44,725 nucleotides of DNA from assembly GCA_002432425.1 (NCBI GenBank), contig DJEL01000059.1, positions 1 to 44,725 on the forward strand, given 5' to 3'. The notes beneath the pieces were generated by a model. That model was not told where the DNA came from, did not search any database, and was given only the letters and a program-made list of their open reading frames with translations. Below are positions 16,636-24,315 of this stretch, one piece after another; position 1 is the first letter of the stretch, and each line of letters starts with the position of its first letter. This DNA comes from Lachnospiraceae bacterium UBA5899. GTDB taxonomy: Bacteria > Bacillota > Clostridia > Lachnospirales > Lachnospiraceae. The translations under genes were made by a program, and so were the position numbers.

Positions 16636-17385
16636 TTATTTCTCGTTGCGAAGCTCGGTGAAGCCGTTCTCATTGATGACATCAACTAAGGAAGCATCTC
16701 CCTCTTTTACCACAATGCCGTTTTCCATGACATGGGTCACGTCCACATGCAGGGACTCTAAGATTTTCGTGCTGTGTGTGATAATGAGCAGGCTTCCCTT
16801 GCATCTTTCCTGGTAAATCTGGATACCCTTGGAAACGGTTCTTACCGCATCCACATCAAGACCTGAGTCTGTTTCATCCAGAATGGCAAGGGACGGCTCC
16901 AGCATTAAAAGCTGCAGGATTTCGGCTTTTTTCTTTTCACCGCCGGAAAATCCGACGTTCAAATCTCTCTCCGCATAGGACTCGTCCATGTTTAAGAGCT
17001 CCATCATTTCCAGCAACTTCTTTTTATAGGTAAAAAGACGAATTCTTTCTCCGGTTTTATATTCCAGTGCGCTCCGGATAAAAGCGGAAAGGGTTACACC
17101 CGGTACTTCCAGAGGGTTCTGGAAGGAAAGGAAAATTCCTTTTTTAGCTCTTTCGTTGACCGGCATATAAGTAATGTCTTCTCCGTTAAACAGAATGCTT
17201 CCTTCTGTCACTTCGTAACGGGGATTTCCCGCAATCGCATATCCGAGGGTGGATTTACCGGTACCGTTGGGTCCCATCAGTACGTGGGTTTCTCCTTTTC
17301 CTACCTGCAGGTTAATTCCGTGCAGGATTTCTTTTTCTCCCACATTAACGTGTAAATCCTTAACTGTTAATAACTTGTGGCTCAT
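16636..17385 (-). CDS. sufC: Fe-S assembly ATPase SufC, 249 aa
   Basis: ABC-type ATPase with Walker A GPNGTGKST, Q-loop FLSFQNPLEVPG (the SufC-specific form), signature GFSGGEKKKAEIL, and Walker B LAILDETDSGLD. It powers conformational change of the SufBD scaffold and is cytosolic, not a transporter. A strong AAGGAG site lies 9 nt before the ATG. It is the first structural gene after the Rrf2 regulator; 73 nt separate it from sufB. Confidence 0.95.
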   Translation of the reverse strand: MSHKLLTVKDLHVNVGEKEILHGINLQVGKGETHVLMGPNGTGKSTLGYAIAGNPRYEVTEGSILFNGEDITYMPVNERAKKGIFLSFQNPLEVPGVTLSAFIRSALEYKTGERIRLFTYKKKLLEMMELLNMDESYAERDLNVGFSGGEKKKAEILQLLMLEPSLAILDETDSGLDVDAVRTVSKGIQIYQERCKGSLLIITHSTKILESLHVDVTHVMENGIVVKEGDASLVDVINENGFTELRNEK

Positions 17386-17437
17386 GGCTTTTCTCCTTTT
17401 CTGTTTCTGTTTTCTCTCCTGAATTATTCTTTTAAGC

Positions 17438-17896
17438 TTATGTTTCTGCGTGTTTCCGGAATTCGGTGCAGCAGGTGCAGTGCTCTCTGTGCCCTTCTTC
17501 CAAAAGGGTCTTTAAGGTGTGGCTGTCCAGATAATTGTCAATGACACGGCTCAGCCCCATCCAGAACGGCATGGTATAGCATTTGTCCGCACTCGAACAT
17601 TTCGTTTCGGACTCTCCCATGCAGGCAACGGGTATCATATCATTTTCCACCGTCCGCAAAATATCTCCCACCGGGTATTCATCCGCCGGTTTTACCAGCC
17701 GGTACCCGCCGGTCTTGCCCGAAGAGCTGTCCACCAGATGTGCCTTGGACAGTACCGTCATAATCCCTTCCAGGTATTTTCTGGAAATTTCCTGCCTGTC
17801 CGCTATTTCTTTTAAGGAAATGTATTCCCCGTTGTCATGCTCCGCCAAATCCAGCATCACACGCAGGGCATACCTTCCCTTGGTTGAAATCATCAT
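17438..17896 (-). CDS. Rrf2-family regulator, IscR-like, 152 aa
   Basis: Rrf2 N-terminal winged helix (ISTKGRYALRVMLDLAEHD, then ISRKYLEGIMTVLSKAHLV, wing TGGYRLVKP). Three cysteines at 92, 100 and 106 occupy the region of the IscR cluster ligands (E. coli 92, 98, 104), with wider first spacing; extra cysteines lie near the C-terminus (HCTCC). This favours a [2Fe-2S]-sensing IscR over the clusterless CymR. It heads the suf operon, 52 nt before sufC, and has AAAGGA 8 nt before the first of two ATGs. The promoter upstream carries a strong palindrome, so autoregulation by cluster status is likely. Confidence 0.88.
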   Translation of the reverse strand: MMISTKGRYALRVMLDLAEHDNGEYISLKEIADRQEISRKYLEGIMTVLSKAHLVDSSSGKTGGYRLVKPADEYPVGDILRTVENDMIPVACMGESETKCSSADKCYTMPFWMGLSRVIDNYLDSHTLKTLLEEGHREHCTCCTEFRKHAET

Positions 17897-17990
17897 ATGC
17901 TGTATCCTTTCTTCCCGGCCATTTCCGGGATGATTGTATGCATTCTCCTGTATTCAGAATTTTTCCTTTTTCCGGTAAAAATATTCTTTC

Positions 17991-18009
17991 TCCTATCTTC
18001 ACAGTAGGA
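17991..18009. promoter_or_regulatory. Second inverted repeat near the suf transcription start
   Basis: TCCTA and TAGGA arms separated by 9 nt lie just downstream of the -10 box. The sequence resembles part of the larger palindrome at 18022-18046 (shared TCCTA/TAGGA). It could be a second, weaker regulator site. Confidence 0.35.
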
Positions 18010-18038
18010 ATTATAAAAATTAATTCCCATTGTGTCAA
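18010..18038 (-). promoter_or_regulatory. Consensus sigma-A promoter of the rrf2-suf operon
   Basis: On the minus strand TTGACA (18033-18038), exactly 17 nt, TATAAT (18010-18015): perfect hexamers and spacing. The gene start is about 115 nt downstream. Such a strong promoter with an operator over the -35 fits repressor control. Confidence 0.88.
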
Positions 18039-18046
18039 TAGGAATT
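18022..18046. promoter_or_regulatory. 25-bp palindromic operator over the suf promoter -35
   Basis: Half-sites AATTCCCATTG and CAATAGGAATT around a TGT centre differ at one position only. The palindrome covers the TTGACA box entirely, so a bound dimer would block polymerase. Rrf2 proteins bind such dyads; the neighbouring regulator is the obvious ligand. Confidence 0.7.
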
Positions 18047-18069
18047 AGTGTATAAATTCATAAACAAAG

Positions 18070-18116
18070 GAAACCGGGCAATATCGGGGCTGTTCCTCCC
18101 TTTCTTGTCCGGTTTC
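18070..18116 (-). terminator. Terminator of the zinc-ribbon protein gene
   Basis: Arms GAAACCGGGCAA and TTGTCCGGTTTC (one wobble) form a 12-bp stem 5 nt after the stop; on the minus strand it is followed by CTTTGTTTA. It separates this gene from the suf promoter. Confidence 0.7.
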
Positions 18117-18120
18117 TATA

Positions 18121-18984
18121 TTATTTAAATCCCCAAAAGCTGTTTTTTCCCCCGTTTGCCGCCTCGCCGTTTCCGAATGCCGCCCCGTTTTGTGCCGACT
18201 CCGCTATTTTCACCGGTGCTCCCGGGTTTAAGACACTCATCAGATTGTCGGCAAGCTGTCTTAATTCCTCTATCTTTTTCTCATAGTCATCCATGTACTC
18301 CTCGATGCTGGGCTCGTTTCTGTCAAAAGCAGGCGCGCCAATGGTCTTGCGGATGTCTCCCCAATAGGGATGATTGATGGACAACTCTATGTAAAATTTG
18401 TCAACCGGCGCCGATTCCTCAAAGGTCGGCTCCGACATCACGGAGGAGGAGGCTTTTTCCTTCATGCGCTCCTCCTGCAGTTCTTCCTGCCGTCTGATAA
18501 ATTCATATTCTCTTTTTTCCAGCTTGAATGCCGCTATTCTCGGCTGCATGCCCTTTGCTTTTTCCGGAACACTGCTCTTATGGCAAATCAGCCCCTCCGC
18601 CGTTCCTTCAAACAACGGCTCATTGTCTTCCAATATACAGAAGGAATGTAAGTTGGATGCTTCCAGTGCAAATGCTCCTTCGCCGTCCTTTAAGCGGAAC
18701 AGGCGGTGCTGGCTGTCTGTAATCAGGGCGCCCTTTAAGAAGCCGAATCCAAACCGGTAGCTTTCGGAAAAGTTCTTACGCAGGTCCTCATTTCCATCGT
18801 AATATGCCAGATATTCCTTGAATGCCTCCACGGACATCTTTCCCAGCGCTCCGTCCGGCAAATCCACCTTATTGGCGCAGTATTTGCAGATGGGAATATC
18901 GTCTGCAAGTATCATTGCCAAAAGTCTCGGTGTCGGGTTTCCGCAAATCGGACATAACTTCTTATTGTTTGTAAATAATCCCAT
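18121..18984 (-). CDS. Zinc-ribbon protein with DUF4428-like N-terminus, 287 aa
   Basis: The start is the ATG at 18984 (MGLFTNNKKLCPICGNPTP), 8 nt after AAAGGAG; a longer frame has no support. Two CxxC pairs (CPICGNPTP…CKYCANKVDLP) form a zinc ribbon at about residues 11-36. A ~110-residue central part probably carries the PH-like fold found after such ribbons (FRLKDGEGAFALEASNLHSF). A glutamate/arginine-rich helix and an alanine/glycine/asparagine-rich tail ending NSFWGFK follow. Small stress-linked proteins of this type are known in Firmicutes, but no function is established. It is a single-gene unit with its own terminator. Confidence 0.65.
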   Translation of the reverse strand: MGLFTNNKKLCPICGNPTPRLLAMILADDIPICKYCANKVDLPDGALGKMSVEAFKEYLAYYDGNEDLRKNFSESYRFGFGFLKGALITDSQHRLFRLKDGEGAFALEASNLHSFCILEDNEPLFEGTAEGLICHKSSVPEKAKGMQPRIAAFKLEKREYEFIRRQEELQEERMKEKASSSVMSEPTFEESAPVDKFYIELSINHPYWGDIRKTIGAPAFDRNEPSIEEYMDDYEKKIEELRQLADNLMSVLNPGAPVKIAESAQNGAAFGNGEAANGGKNSFWGFK

Positions 18985-19057
18985 GACTTCGTCTCCTTTT
19001 CGGCTGTTGTATTTTATGCTTATCCTATGTGGATTATCAAAGTTTTTGTTCCTCACG

Positions 19058-19093
19058 AAGAAAGACCGGCAGTTTTCACCTCCGGTCTTTCTT
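19058..19093. repeat. Terminator-like hairpin between divergent genes
   Basis: AAGAAAGACCGG (19058-19069) and CCGGTCTTTCTT (19082-19093) form a perfect 12-bp stem with a 12-nt loop, followed by TATC. It sits upstream of both flanking genes, which diverge, so it does not end a known gene. It may terminate stray or antisense RNA or belong to a small transcript. Confidence 0.5.
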
Positions 19094-19162
19094 TATCTAT
19101 TCCGAGCCCCTCTTACACAACAAGGTTATGGCACGTGTACAGACGAAAAAGTGCTGTCGTAC

Positions 19163-19191
19163 TTGACAGGTCTGCCCTTCGTGACTACAAT
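19163..19191 (+). promoter_or_regulatory. Promoter of the MerR-family gene
   Basis: TTGACA (19163-19168), 17-nt spacer, TACAAT (19186-19191), about 90 nt before the gene. The spacing is normal, unlike the 19-20 nt of typical MerR-activated promoters. Confidence 0.7.
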
Positions 19192-19201
19192 GAGTATACC
19201 C

Positions 19202-19217
19202 CGTACATCAATGTACG
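19202..19217. promoter_or_regulatory. Palindrome in the MerR gene leader
   Basis: CGTACAT and ATGTACG arms around CA form a 16-bp palindrome close to the expected start of transcription. It may be an operator for the MerR protein or another regulator. Confidence 0.4.
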
Positions 19218-19281
19218 ATGCAAGTGTTTTTTGATATTTTTTGTAAATTTTTTAGTTACCTAAGAAGAAAGGGGAATTTTT

Positions 19282-20055
19282 ATGAGCGACTCCTCCAAGA
19301 AATACATGTCCATCGGTGAAATTGCCAAGTCTCTCGGACTGACCAGAAGAATTATTTTAAATTACGAAGATAAAGGACTCATCCAGGCGGACCACCGCGA
19401 CAGCGCCACCGGCAACCGATATTATTCCGCCGATGTTTTGTCCGGCATCCGTGCCATCCGTGTCATGCAGAATTTCGGTCTTTCTCTGGACGATATTTAT
19501 GCCTACTATCACGGAACCACCGACTTGACGCCTCTGATTGCCCGACTGGAAAAGCTGCGCGATGAATTGAATTTGAATATTGAAAAACTAAAAGAACGTG
19601 TAAAAAGCGAAAATGACTTTGAAATCCAGACTGTGACCATTCCGGCACAGACTGTTTTCTGCAAAACCCTGCGTGCCGATACCGTGGAAGGCAGGAAGGA
19701 AGACCTCCGCAGCATCATTCCCGCCGCCCTGCGGCAGTATGGTTCCGACACCACCAAGCGGATGTTTTTTATTTCCTATTCCCTGGACGACCCGAACCTC
19801 ATTTCCTACTGTGTTGCCGTTCCCTCCGGCAGTCAGGGCAAAGACGTGAAAAACCTGCCGGAAGAAAAAGCTCTCTGCATCTTTTACCATGGCAGCTATG
19901 AGTCCATTCCCTGCATCCGCGACCACATTGTTTCCTATGCCAGGGAAAAGGGACTTTCCTTAAAGGGCACCTGCCAGCACATTTATCTGGAGGGACCGCC
20001 CCACCATACGGACCCGGAAAAATTTATCACGCAGGTGGTACTGCCGCTGGCGTAA
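19282..20055 (+). CDS. MerR-family regulator with GyrI-like effector domain, 257 aa
   Basis: The N-terminal ~70 residues are a MerR winged helix (MSIGEIAKSLGLTRRIILNYEDKGL), followed by a coiled-coil dimer helix (LIARLEKLRDELNLNIEKLKERV) and a C-terminal GyrI/BmrR-like domain from about residue 110 that normally binds small amphipathic or drug-like molecules. The usual targets are multidrug efflux genes, but none is adjacent; the gene appears alone between its promoter and a convergent pseudogene. The start has AAAGGGG upstream. Confidence 0.85.
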   Translation: MSDSSKKYMSIGEIAKSLGLTRRIILNYEDKGLIQADHRDSATGNRYYSADVLSGIRAIRVMQNFGLSLDDIYAYYHGTTDLTPLIARLEKLRDELNLNIEKLKERVKSENDFEIQTVTIPAQTVFCKTLRADTVEGRKEDLRSIIPAALRQYGSDTTKRMFFISYSLDDPNLISYCVAVPSGSQGKDVKNLPEEKALCIFYHGSYESIPCIRDHIVSYAREKGLSLKGTCQHIYLEGPPHHTDPEKFITQVVLPLA

Positions 20056-20099
20056 ATTTTAGTATAGCTCTCTCTGCGCCGCCCTCGCAAATACATGCT

Positions 20100-21283
20100 T
20101 TATATTTTGCCATTATCATCCCCCTGTAATTTTACACTGGAAAGAACTTTCTTTAGTGCCAGATAAGATTCATACACAGGCACAGTCCCCTCTAAATATC
20201 CGCTTTCGTATGCTTCGCTCTTCTTAATATCATTTCTCTTTAATATGAGCGATAAATTCTCGGCATATATTCCTCCCCGATTTCTGATGATGTAAATGCA
20301 ATCATTTCTTTCAAACTCATCTAACAATTCAGAATAATGTGTAGAATAAATCAAGGTGGCTCCATTTTTATTAACACTGGGATTCATAAAGAAACGGACC
20401 AGCGTCGTTACAATCTCTTCGTTAAAGTGATTTTCCAGTTCATCCACAATAAGGTACCGCCCTCTATGAAGCAAAGCAGCGCATTCATAAAAACATTAAT
20501 ACCTTTAATAGTACCGGAAGAAAGATATTTTTCTATTTCCAGCGGGCTATTCAGTATAATCTCGTCCGAAGCATAAAATTTCAGGCGAATGTCCGCCGGC
20601 TTCTTCTCCATATTACATTTAAAATATTCAATGCTCGGGTCCAGAAATGTAAGAAGTTCCTTAGGAAATATGCCCAGTATGTTCAGCATATTATGATTCG
20701 TCCACTTCAACATGTCCCTAATCGGAAAGTTAGATTGTTTTTCCTTGTTTATCGCAATCATTACACTGACATCGCTTAATAAGAATTGTTCTTTTTGATT
20801 TCTTTCTATTATAATATCTGTATTTTCAAAATCAAACAAGCTCTTCTTAGTCTTTACTTTCCCAGCATCTTTTTCCCAAAGAGTTTCTTCCGATATTACC
20901 AACTTTTCTTCTTTGTCTACCGGATTTATCTCTTTTGTAATAACTGTTTCAAGCTTATAGATGCAATTTTCATTGTAAAAAAAGCTTGTAATTTTCACTT
21001 TTTCCTTTTCTGCCAGGTCATTTAAAATTTCTTTTGACTTAATACTGTTCAGTGCCTCATTATTAAGCATATTTATGACAAAAGAAATTACTTTTAAGAT
21101 GGTCGTCTTTCCTGATGCATTGATACCAATAAAAGAAAGTACCTGATTTGCATAAATATTAGAAAAAATATGAAACAGTTTTTCTTTATCGTCCTCTGCT
21201 ACTCTCTGTTTCGTAATAAAATCGATATCTATATCTTCTCTGAAACGCGGCATATTTTTTATATTGATTTTCAAAAGTCTCAT
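20100..21283 (-). pseudogene. AAA-family ATPase (AAA_15/OLD-like), frameshifted
   Basis: Two adjoining frames give one protein of about 395 aa. The 5' frame (21283-20408) has Walker A FIGINASGKTTILK near residue 55. The 3' frame (20474-20100) has Walker B RYLIVDELENHFN and the STHYSELLDEF block. They are joined by a -1 shift: restoring one T in the TTT at 20473-20475 gives an uninterrupted NALLLHRGRYLIVDEL. As written, the 5' frame ends after KITLTKRL, so Walker B is lost. Related lone ATPases are often found in defence or toxin-like loci. The gene has its own promoter. A sequencing error cannot be excluded; no standard slippery heptamer for programmed frameshifting is seen. Confidence 0.8.
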
Positions 21284-21327
21284 GTTTGTTTCCTATTATT
21301 CACAGTCTTTTTGTTTTTATATATTGT

Positions 21328-21356
21328 ATTATGCCACATTGTATGAATTTATTCAA
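21328..21356 (-). promoter_or_regulatory. Promoter of the AAA ATPase gene
   Basis: Minus strand TTGAAT (21351-21356), 17-nt spacer, CATAAT (21328-21333), about 45 nt before the start codon. It shows that the ATPase is transcribed separately from the upstream cassette. Confidence 0.6.
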
Positions 21357-21417
21357 CTGTATAAACGTAAAATCCGTTTTTAGTTGTTTATGTAACTTCC
21401 CAGCAAATTTACAAAAA

Positions 21418-21458
21418 ATATGCGGCTTTTGCCACAAAAATGGCTTAAAGCCGCATAT
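21418..21458 (-). terminator. Rho-independent terminator of the DUF3791 cassette
   Basis: ATATGCGGCTTT and AAAGCCGCATAT form a perfect 12-bp stem; on the minus strand it is followed directly by a run of T. It lies 12 nt after the last cassette stop. Confidence 0.9.
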
Positions 21459-21469
21459 TGCTCTGTATC

Positions 21470-21691
21470 TTATTGTTTAATGCTTTTCTCGGCATATTCC
21501 TGTTGCAATTCCTCTGTAAGGTACTCATCACTCATACAATGCATATCCGATACGCCGTCCCGAATCAACCGATAGATTTCTGAATGATAAAAAAAGGCCA
21601 ATGCCTCATCCAGTGAAACTCCCTGCTGCTTTGCAAAACATTCTATGATACGACTGTATTTCTTCTGAAGTAAAACCGGATTTGCCGTCAT
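21470..21691 (-). CDS. DUF3791-like small protein (second copy type), 73 aa
   Basis: The sequence fits the longer-motif DUF3791 class: NPVLLQKKYSRIIECFAKQ, SLDEALAFFYHSEIYRLI and GVSDMHCMSDEYLTEEL. The start overlaps the stop of the DUF3990 remnant by 4 nt, with GAAAGGAG just upstream. The protein is small, soluble and helical. DUF3791 genes regularly flank DUF3990 genes in Clostridia, which suggests a toxin-antitoxin-like pair in which DUF3791 could be the partner; this is not established. The frame is intact although its neighbour is broken. Confidence 0.75.
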   Translation of the reverse strand: MTANPVLLQKKYSRIIECFAKQQGVSLDEALAFFYHSEIYRLIRDGVSDMHCMSDEYLTEELQQEYAEKSIKQ

Positions 21692-21999
21692 AGTCTTTCA
21701 CTCCTTTCAAACTTCAGCAACGACAGTGCTTTCTCTGTTCGGAAACAAATTTGCAGGTTCGGTTTTTCATAACGCAAACGCTTAATGGCTTCTGTCTTAT
21801 CAATCAACCCATCAAAAAACAACTCCACCGTATTAAACACCTTATCATTGGCAACACCACCTACAACAAGGTCGTAATCTGTCGAATCATTTCCTCCTCG
21901 GCAGTTCAGAATAAAATCCAGCCATCTTTTCCACGGCGTTTGTACTTTCCACACCATTTTGCCGCCTGTTCATGTAAAGGAACCATGGTATAGAATCAT
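21688..21999 (-). pseudogene. DUF3990 gene remnant with internal deletions
   Basis: Three pieces of one DUF3990-like protein appear in order but in different frames. MILYHGSF starts at 21999, overlapping the upstream stop by 4 nt. EQAAKWCGKYKRRGKDG is followed by WLDFILNCRGGNDSTDYD to the end (VVGGVANDKVFN, CFRTEKALSLLKF). In the family a stretch with the FGxGFYTT motif lies between pieces one and two, and about 25 residues of FDE-type sequence lie between pieces two and three; both are missing here. The first frame hits TGA after nine codons. Only the 89-residue C-terminal part (from 21957) could be translated. DUF3990 proteins are thought to resemble ADP-ribosyltransferases; this copy should be inactive. 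Confidence 0.8.
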
Positions 22000-22232
22000 A
22001 CATTCACCCCTCTTTCTTTCATCACATTAAGAAGGTCATCTACAATATATTCCTTGCTCTGAGTATGCAGCACTTCATATTCCGGCACAATATAACCATT
22101 CAAAATATCACTCTTTTCCGTAAATGCCTGATAGACCCGCTCTGCATCCACGCCTAACTTTGCCGCTGTATTTTCAATACAAAAAACTGCAAACTCCAGC
22201 TCACTGGAATTCTTAATTTTTTCATCCTGCAT
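21996..22232 (-). CDS. DUF3791-like small protein, first gene of the cassette, 78 aa
   Basis: Typical DUF3791 blocks are present: SELEFAVFCIENTAAKLG, VYQAFTEKSDILNGYIVPEYEVLHTQSKEYIVDDLLNVM. It has a good promoter about 85 nt upstream and a GGGAGG site 11 nt before its ATG, slightly far. Its TGA overlaps the start of the DUF3990 remnant (ATGA), so the three genes were once translated in a coupled fashion. It differs strongly from the other DUF3791 copy, so it is not a recent duplicate; each may have a separate role. Confidence 0.8.
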   Translation of the reverse strand: MQDEKIKNSSELEFAVFCIENTAAKLGVDAERVYQAFTEKSDILNGYIVPEYEVLHTQSKEYIVDDLLNVMKERGVNV

Positions 22233-22317
22233 TACACTTTTGGCCTCCCATTACTTAATGTTTATTGCAATTTTAGAAAGAGCAGCATTTTTATGCATCC
22301 TTTGCTTTGGTATTAAA

Positions 22318-22346
22318 ATTATAATACACACCCATATTTTCTTCAA
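22318..22346 (-). promoter_or_regulatory. Promoter of the DUF3791-DUF3990 cassette
   Basis: Minus strand TTGAAG (22341-22346), 17-nt spacer, TATAAT (22318-22323). The -10 is consensus and the spacing ideal, so the decayed cassette is probably still transcribed. Confidence 0.75.
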
Positions 22347-22417
22347 TATTTTTAATAAATTGTCTAATTTCCTATTTTAATTAAGGCTATATCCTATCAG
22401 CAAAATCTTCTATTTTT

Positions 22418-24208
22418 TTACTTCTTCGGTATGCTGTCCGCCACGCACAGCGCACCGTACCCGACCCTGTCGTTGGGGTAAAATTCTTCCCCTCTTATTT
22501 TTCGTGCGCCCCGTCTTAAATAGGCTTTTACCTTTTCTCCGTACAGAAACGCATCATTCCCCCGCACAATGCCCCATTCCATAAGCAAAGCTGCCGCCCC
22601 CGTCACAAAGGGCGTGGCAAAAGATGTCCCCGTGAAGGACTGGTAACCGCCATAGATGTCCGGTGCCGTAATGTTTACGCCCGGCGCTGCAAGGTCCGGT
22701 TTTGCCGCCCCTGCTGCCAAAAGACCGATATCCCGCTCTGCATACCGGTAACCCCTGCCGGAAAAATCGGCATAGGCATCGTAGGTACTGTCATAGGCGC
22801 CCACGGTAACCACCTTCGACGCCGTGGAGGGAATGGTCAATGTCAGGTTGGGATTGGGTTCAAAAAAGCGGGTATTCTGATTGCGCGCCGCCTGAGACGG
22901 AAGGTAGAAATAAAAACTGCTTTCTTTTTCCTGCGTTCCCATGAGAAACGACCATATTCCCGGAGAAATGTACAAATTTTCCGGAATGAAATCAAAATAA
23001 ATTTCCTGTTCCACCGCATAGGGGGACGGCTCTCCCACATAAATAAGTATTCTTGTCTGCTCTGCTTCCCAAGTTATTTCCCCGCCTTTTTCCGTGGAAA
23101 AAGAAAACTCCTGTCCGCCCGGCGAACGCAGTGTAATGCGAAACACATCCGTATAGGTTTTCCAAAGCTGCACACTGAAAGCCGTTTCATAGGCTCCCAC
23201 GGAAAGTTCCGCTGCCGCCGTTTCTCCCAGATTTACTTTTCCTTCCCGGTGGCCTGCAGCGGCTCCTTCGTTTCCGCTTCCCACACAGATAACCGTTCTG
23301 CCGATTTCCGCCGCATTGTCCAAAAAGCGTTCCAGAAGCGAACTGCCGTCATGCGCTCCATAGGTATTGCCGAAGCTTAGGTTTATGGCAACCGGCCGAT
23401 TTAAGCTTTGCGCTTTTCTCACCACATAGGTAACCGCCCGCATCATCTCTGTGGTGCGAGGAAAGGAATTTTCCCTCGGTGTTCCCAGCTTCACAATCAA
23501 AAGTTCACTTTCCGGTGCGACGCCCTCGTAGTTGTTGTCCGCTGTTCCGCTCGTTGCGTTCACGGCAGCCCCCGCCGCTATTCCGGCTACCGCTGTCCCG
23601 TGTCCGCTGCTGTCCCTGCTTGGCACCAGCTCGTACTGTCTGAGCGGGTCTGCTTCCCGCAGCGCCGCATTTATCTGCTCCCGGGTAAATTCTGTGCCGG
23701 TCTGAAATCCTTCCGGCGGGAAAAATTCTTTTTCCGCATCCGGGGAAACCGTCTGGTCCCAGAGAGCTAAAATTCTGGTGCTGCCGTCCGCATTCCGGAA
23801 GTTTCGGTTTGTATAATCGATGCCGGAGTCGATAACCGCAAGGAGAATGCCTTTCCCACTTAAAAACGGCTGTCTTTTCGTAACCGGCAGAACGCAGGAA
23901 ACCTCTTTTCCATCTGCCATCGAAAAAAACAGCCGTTTAGGCTTTTCCACATATTCTATTTGCGGCAGCCTGCTTACCGCCTCCACAAAATCTTCCGGTA
24001 CGGTCAAGAGACCATAACCCGCTATCAGTTCTTCTGCCGTCACCGCCAACCCCGAAACCGCCTCTCTAAGGTCACCGTTGTACTTGACTATCAGTTCCCA
24101 GGTTTTTGTTTCTTCCGTGAAACCGACATTTAAGTTCAGGGACTTTTCGCGCACCGGCTCCGGCGTCTGCAGGGCTAACACCAATACATTTTCTATCTTC
24201 TGGTTCAT
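22418..24208 (-). CDS. S8 subtilisin-like serine protease, Csp-like, 596 aa
   Basis: The start is taken at the ATG at 24208 (MNQKIENVLVLAL), which matches the N-terminus usual in this family; a TTG 24 codons upstream lacks a ribosome site. The catalytic residues are Asp127 (AVIDSGIDY), His203 (SGHGTAVAGIAAG) and Ser529 (TGTSFATPFVTG). A ~100-residue pro-like region precedes Asp127, and a long insert of about 150 residues with jelly-roll character lies between the His and Ser blocks, as in clostridial CspB-type germination proteases. There is no signal peptide. All three catalytic residues are present, unlike pseudoproteases CspA/CspC. A germination role is a family analogy only; no spore genes are adjacent. 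Confidence 0.85.
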   Translation of the reverse strand: MNQKIENVLVLALQTPEPVREKSLNLNVGFTEETKTWELIVKYNGDLREAVSGLAVTAEELIAGYGLLTVPEDFVEAVSRLPQIEYVEKPKRLFFSMADGKEVSCVLPVTKRQPFLSGKGILLAVIDSGIDYTNRNFRNADGSTRILALWDQTVSPDAEKEFFPPEGFQTGTEFTREQINAALREADPLRQYELVPSRDSSGHGTAVAGIAAGAAVNATSGTADNNYEGVAPESELLIVKLGTPRENSFPRTTEMMRAVTYVVRKAQSLNRPVAINLSFGNTYGAHDGSSLLERFLDNAAEIGRTVICVGSGNEGAAAGHREGKVNLGETAAAELSVGAYETAFSVQLWKTYTDVFRITLRSPGGQEFSFSTEKGGEITWEAEQTRILIYVGEPSPYAVEQEIYFDFIPENLYISPGIWSFLMGTQEKESSFYFYLPSQAARNQNTRFFEPNPNLTLTIPSTASKVVTVGAYDSTYDAYADFSGRGYRYAERDIGLLAAGAAKPDLAAPGVNITAPDIYGGYQSFTGTSFATPFVTGAAALLMEWGIVRGNDAFLYGEKVKAYLRRGARKIRGEEFYPNDRVGYGALCVADSIPKK

Positions 24209-24315
24209 GGCAAATATCCAAAAGTTTTCTATGAATATATGCGCCGGAAACTGCCTTTTATTCACGCAGACCTGCCTCAAAGTTATTTCTCATAAAGCTG
24301 CCGCCGGTGTGGGCA

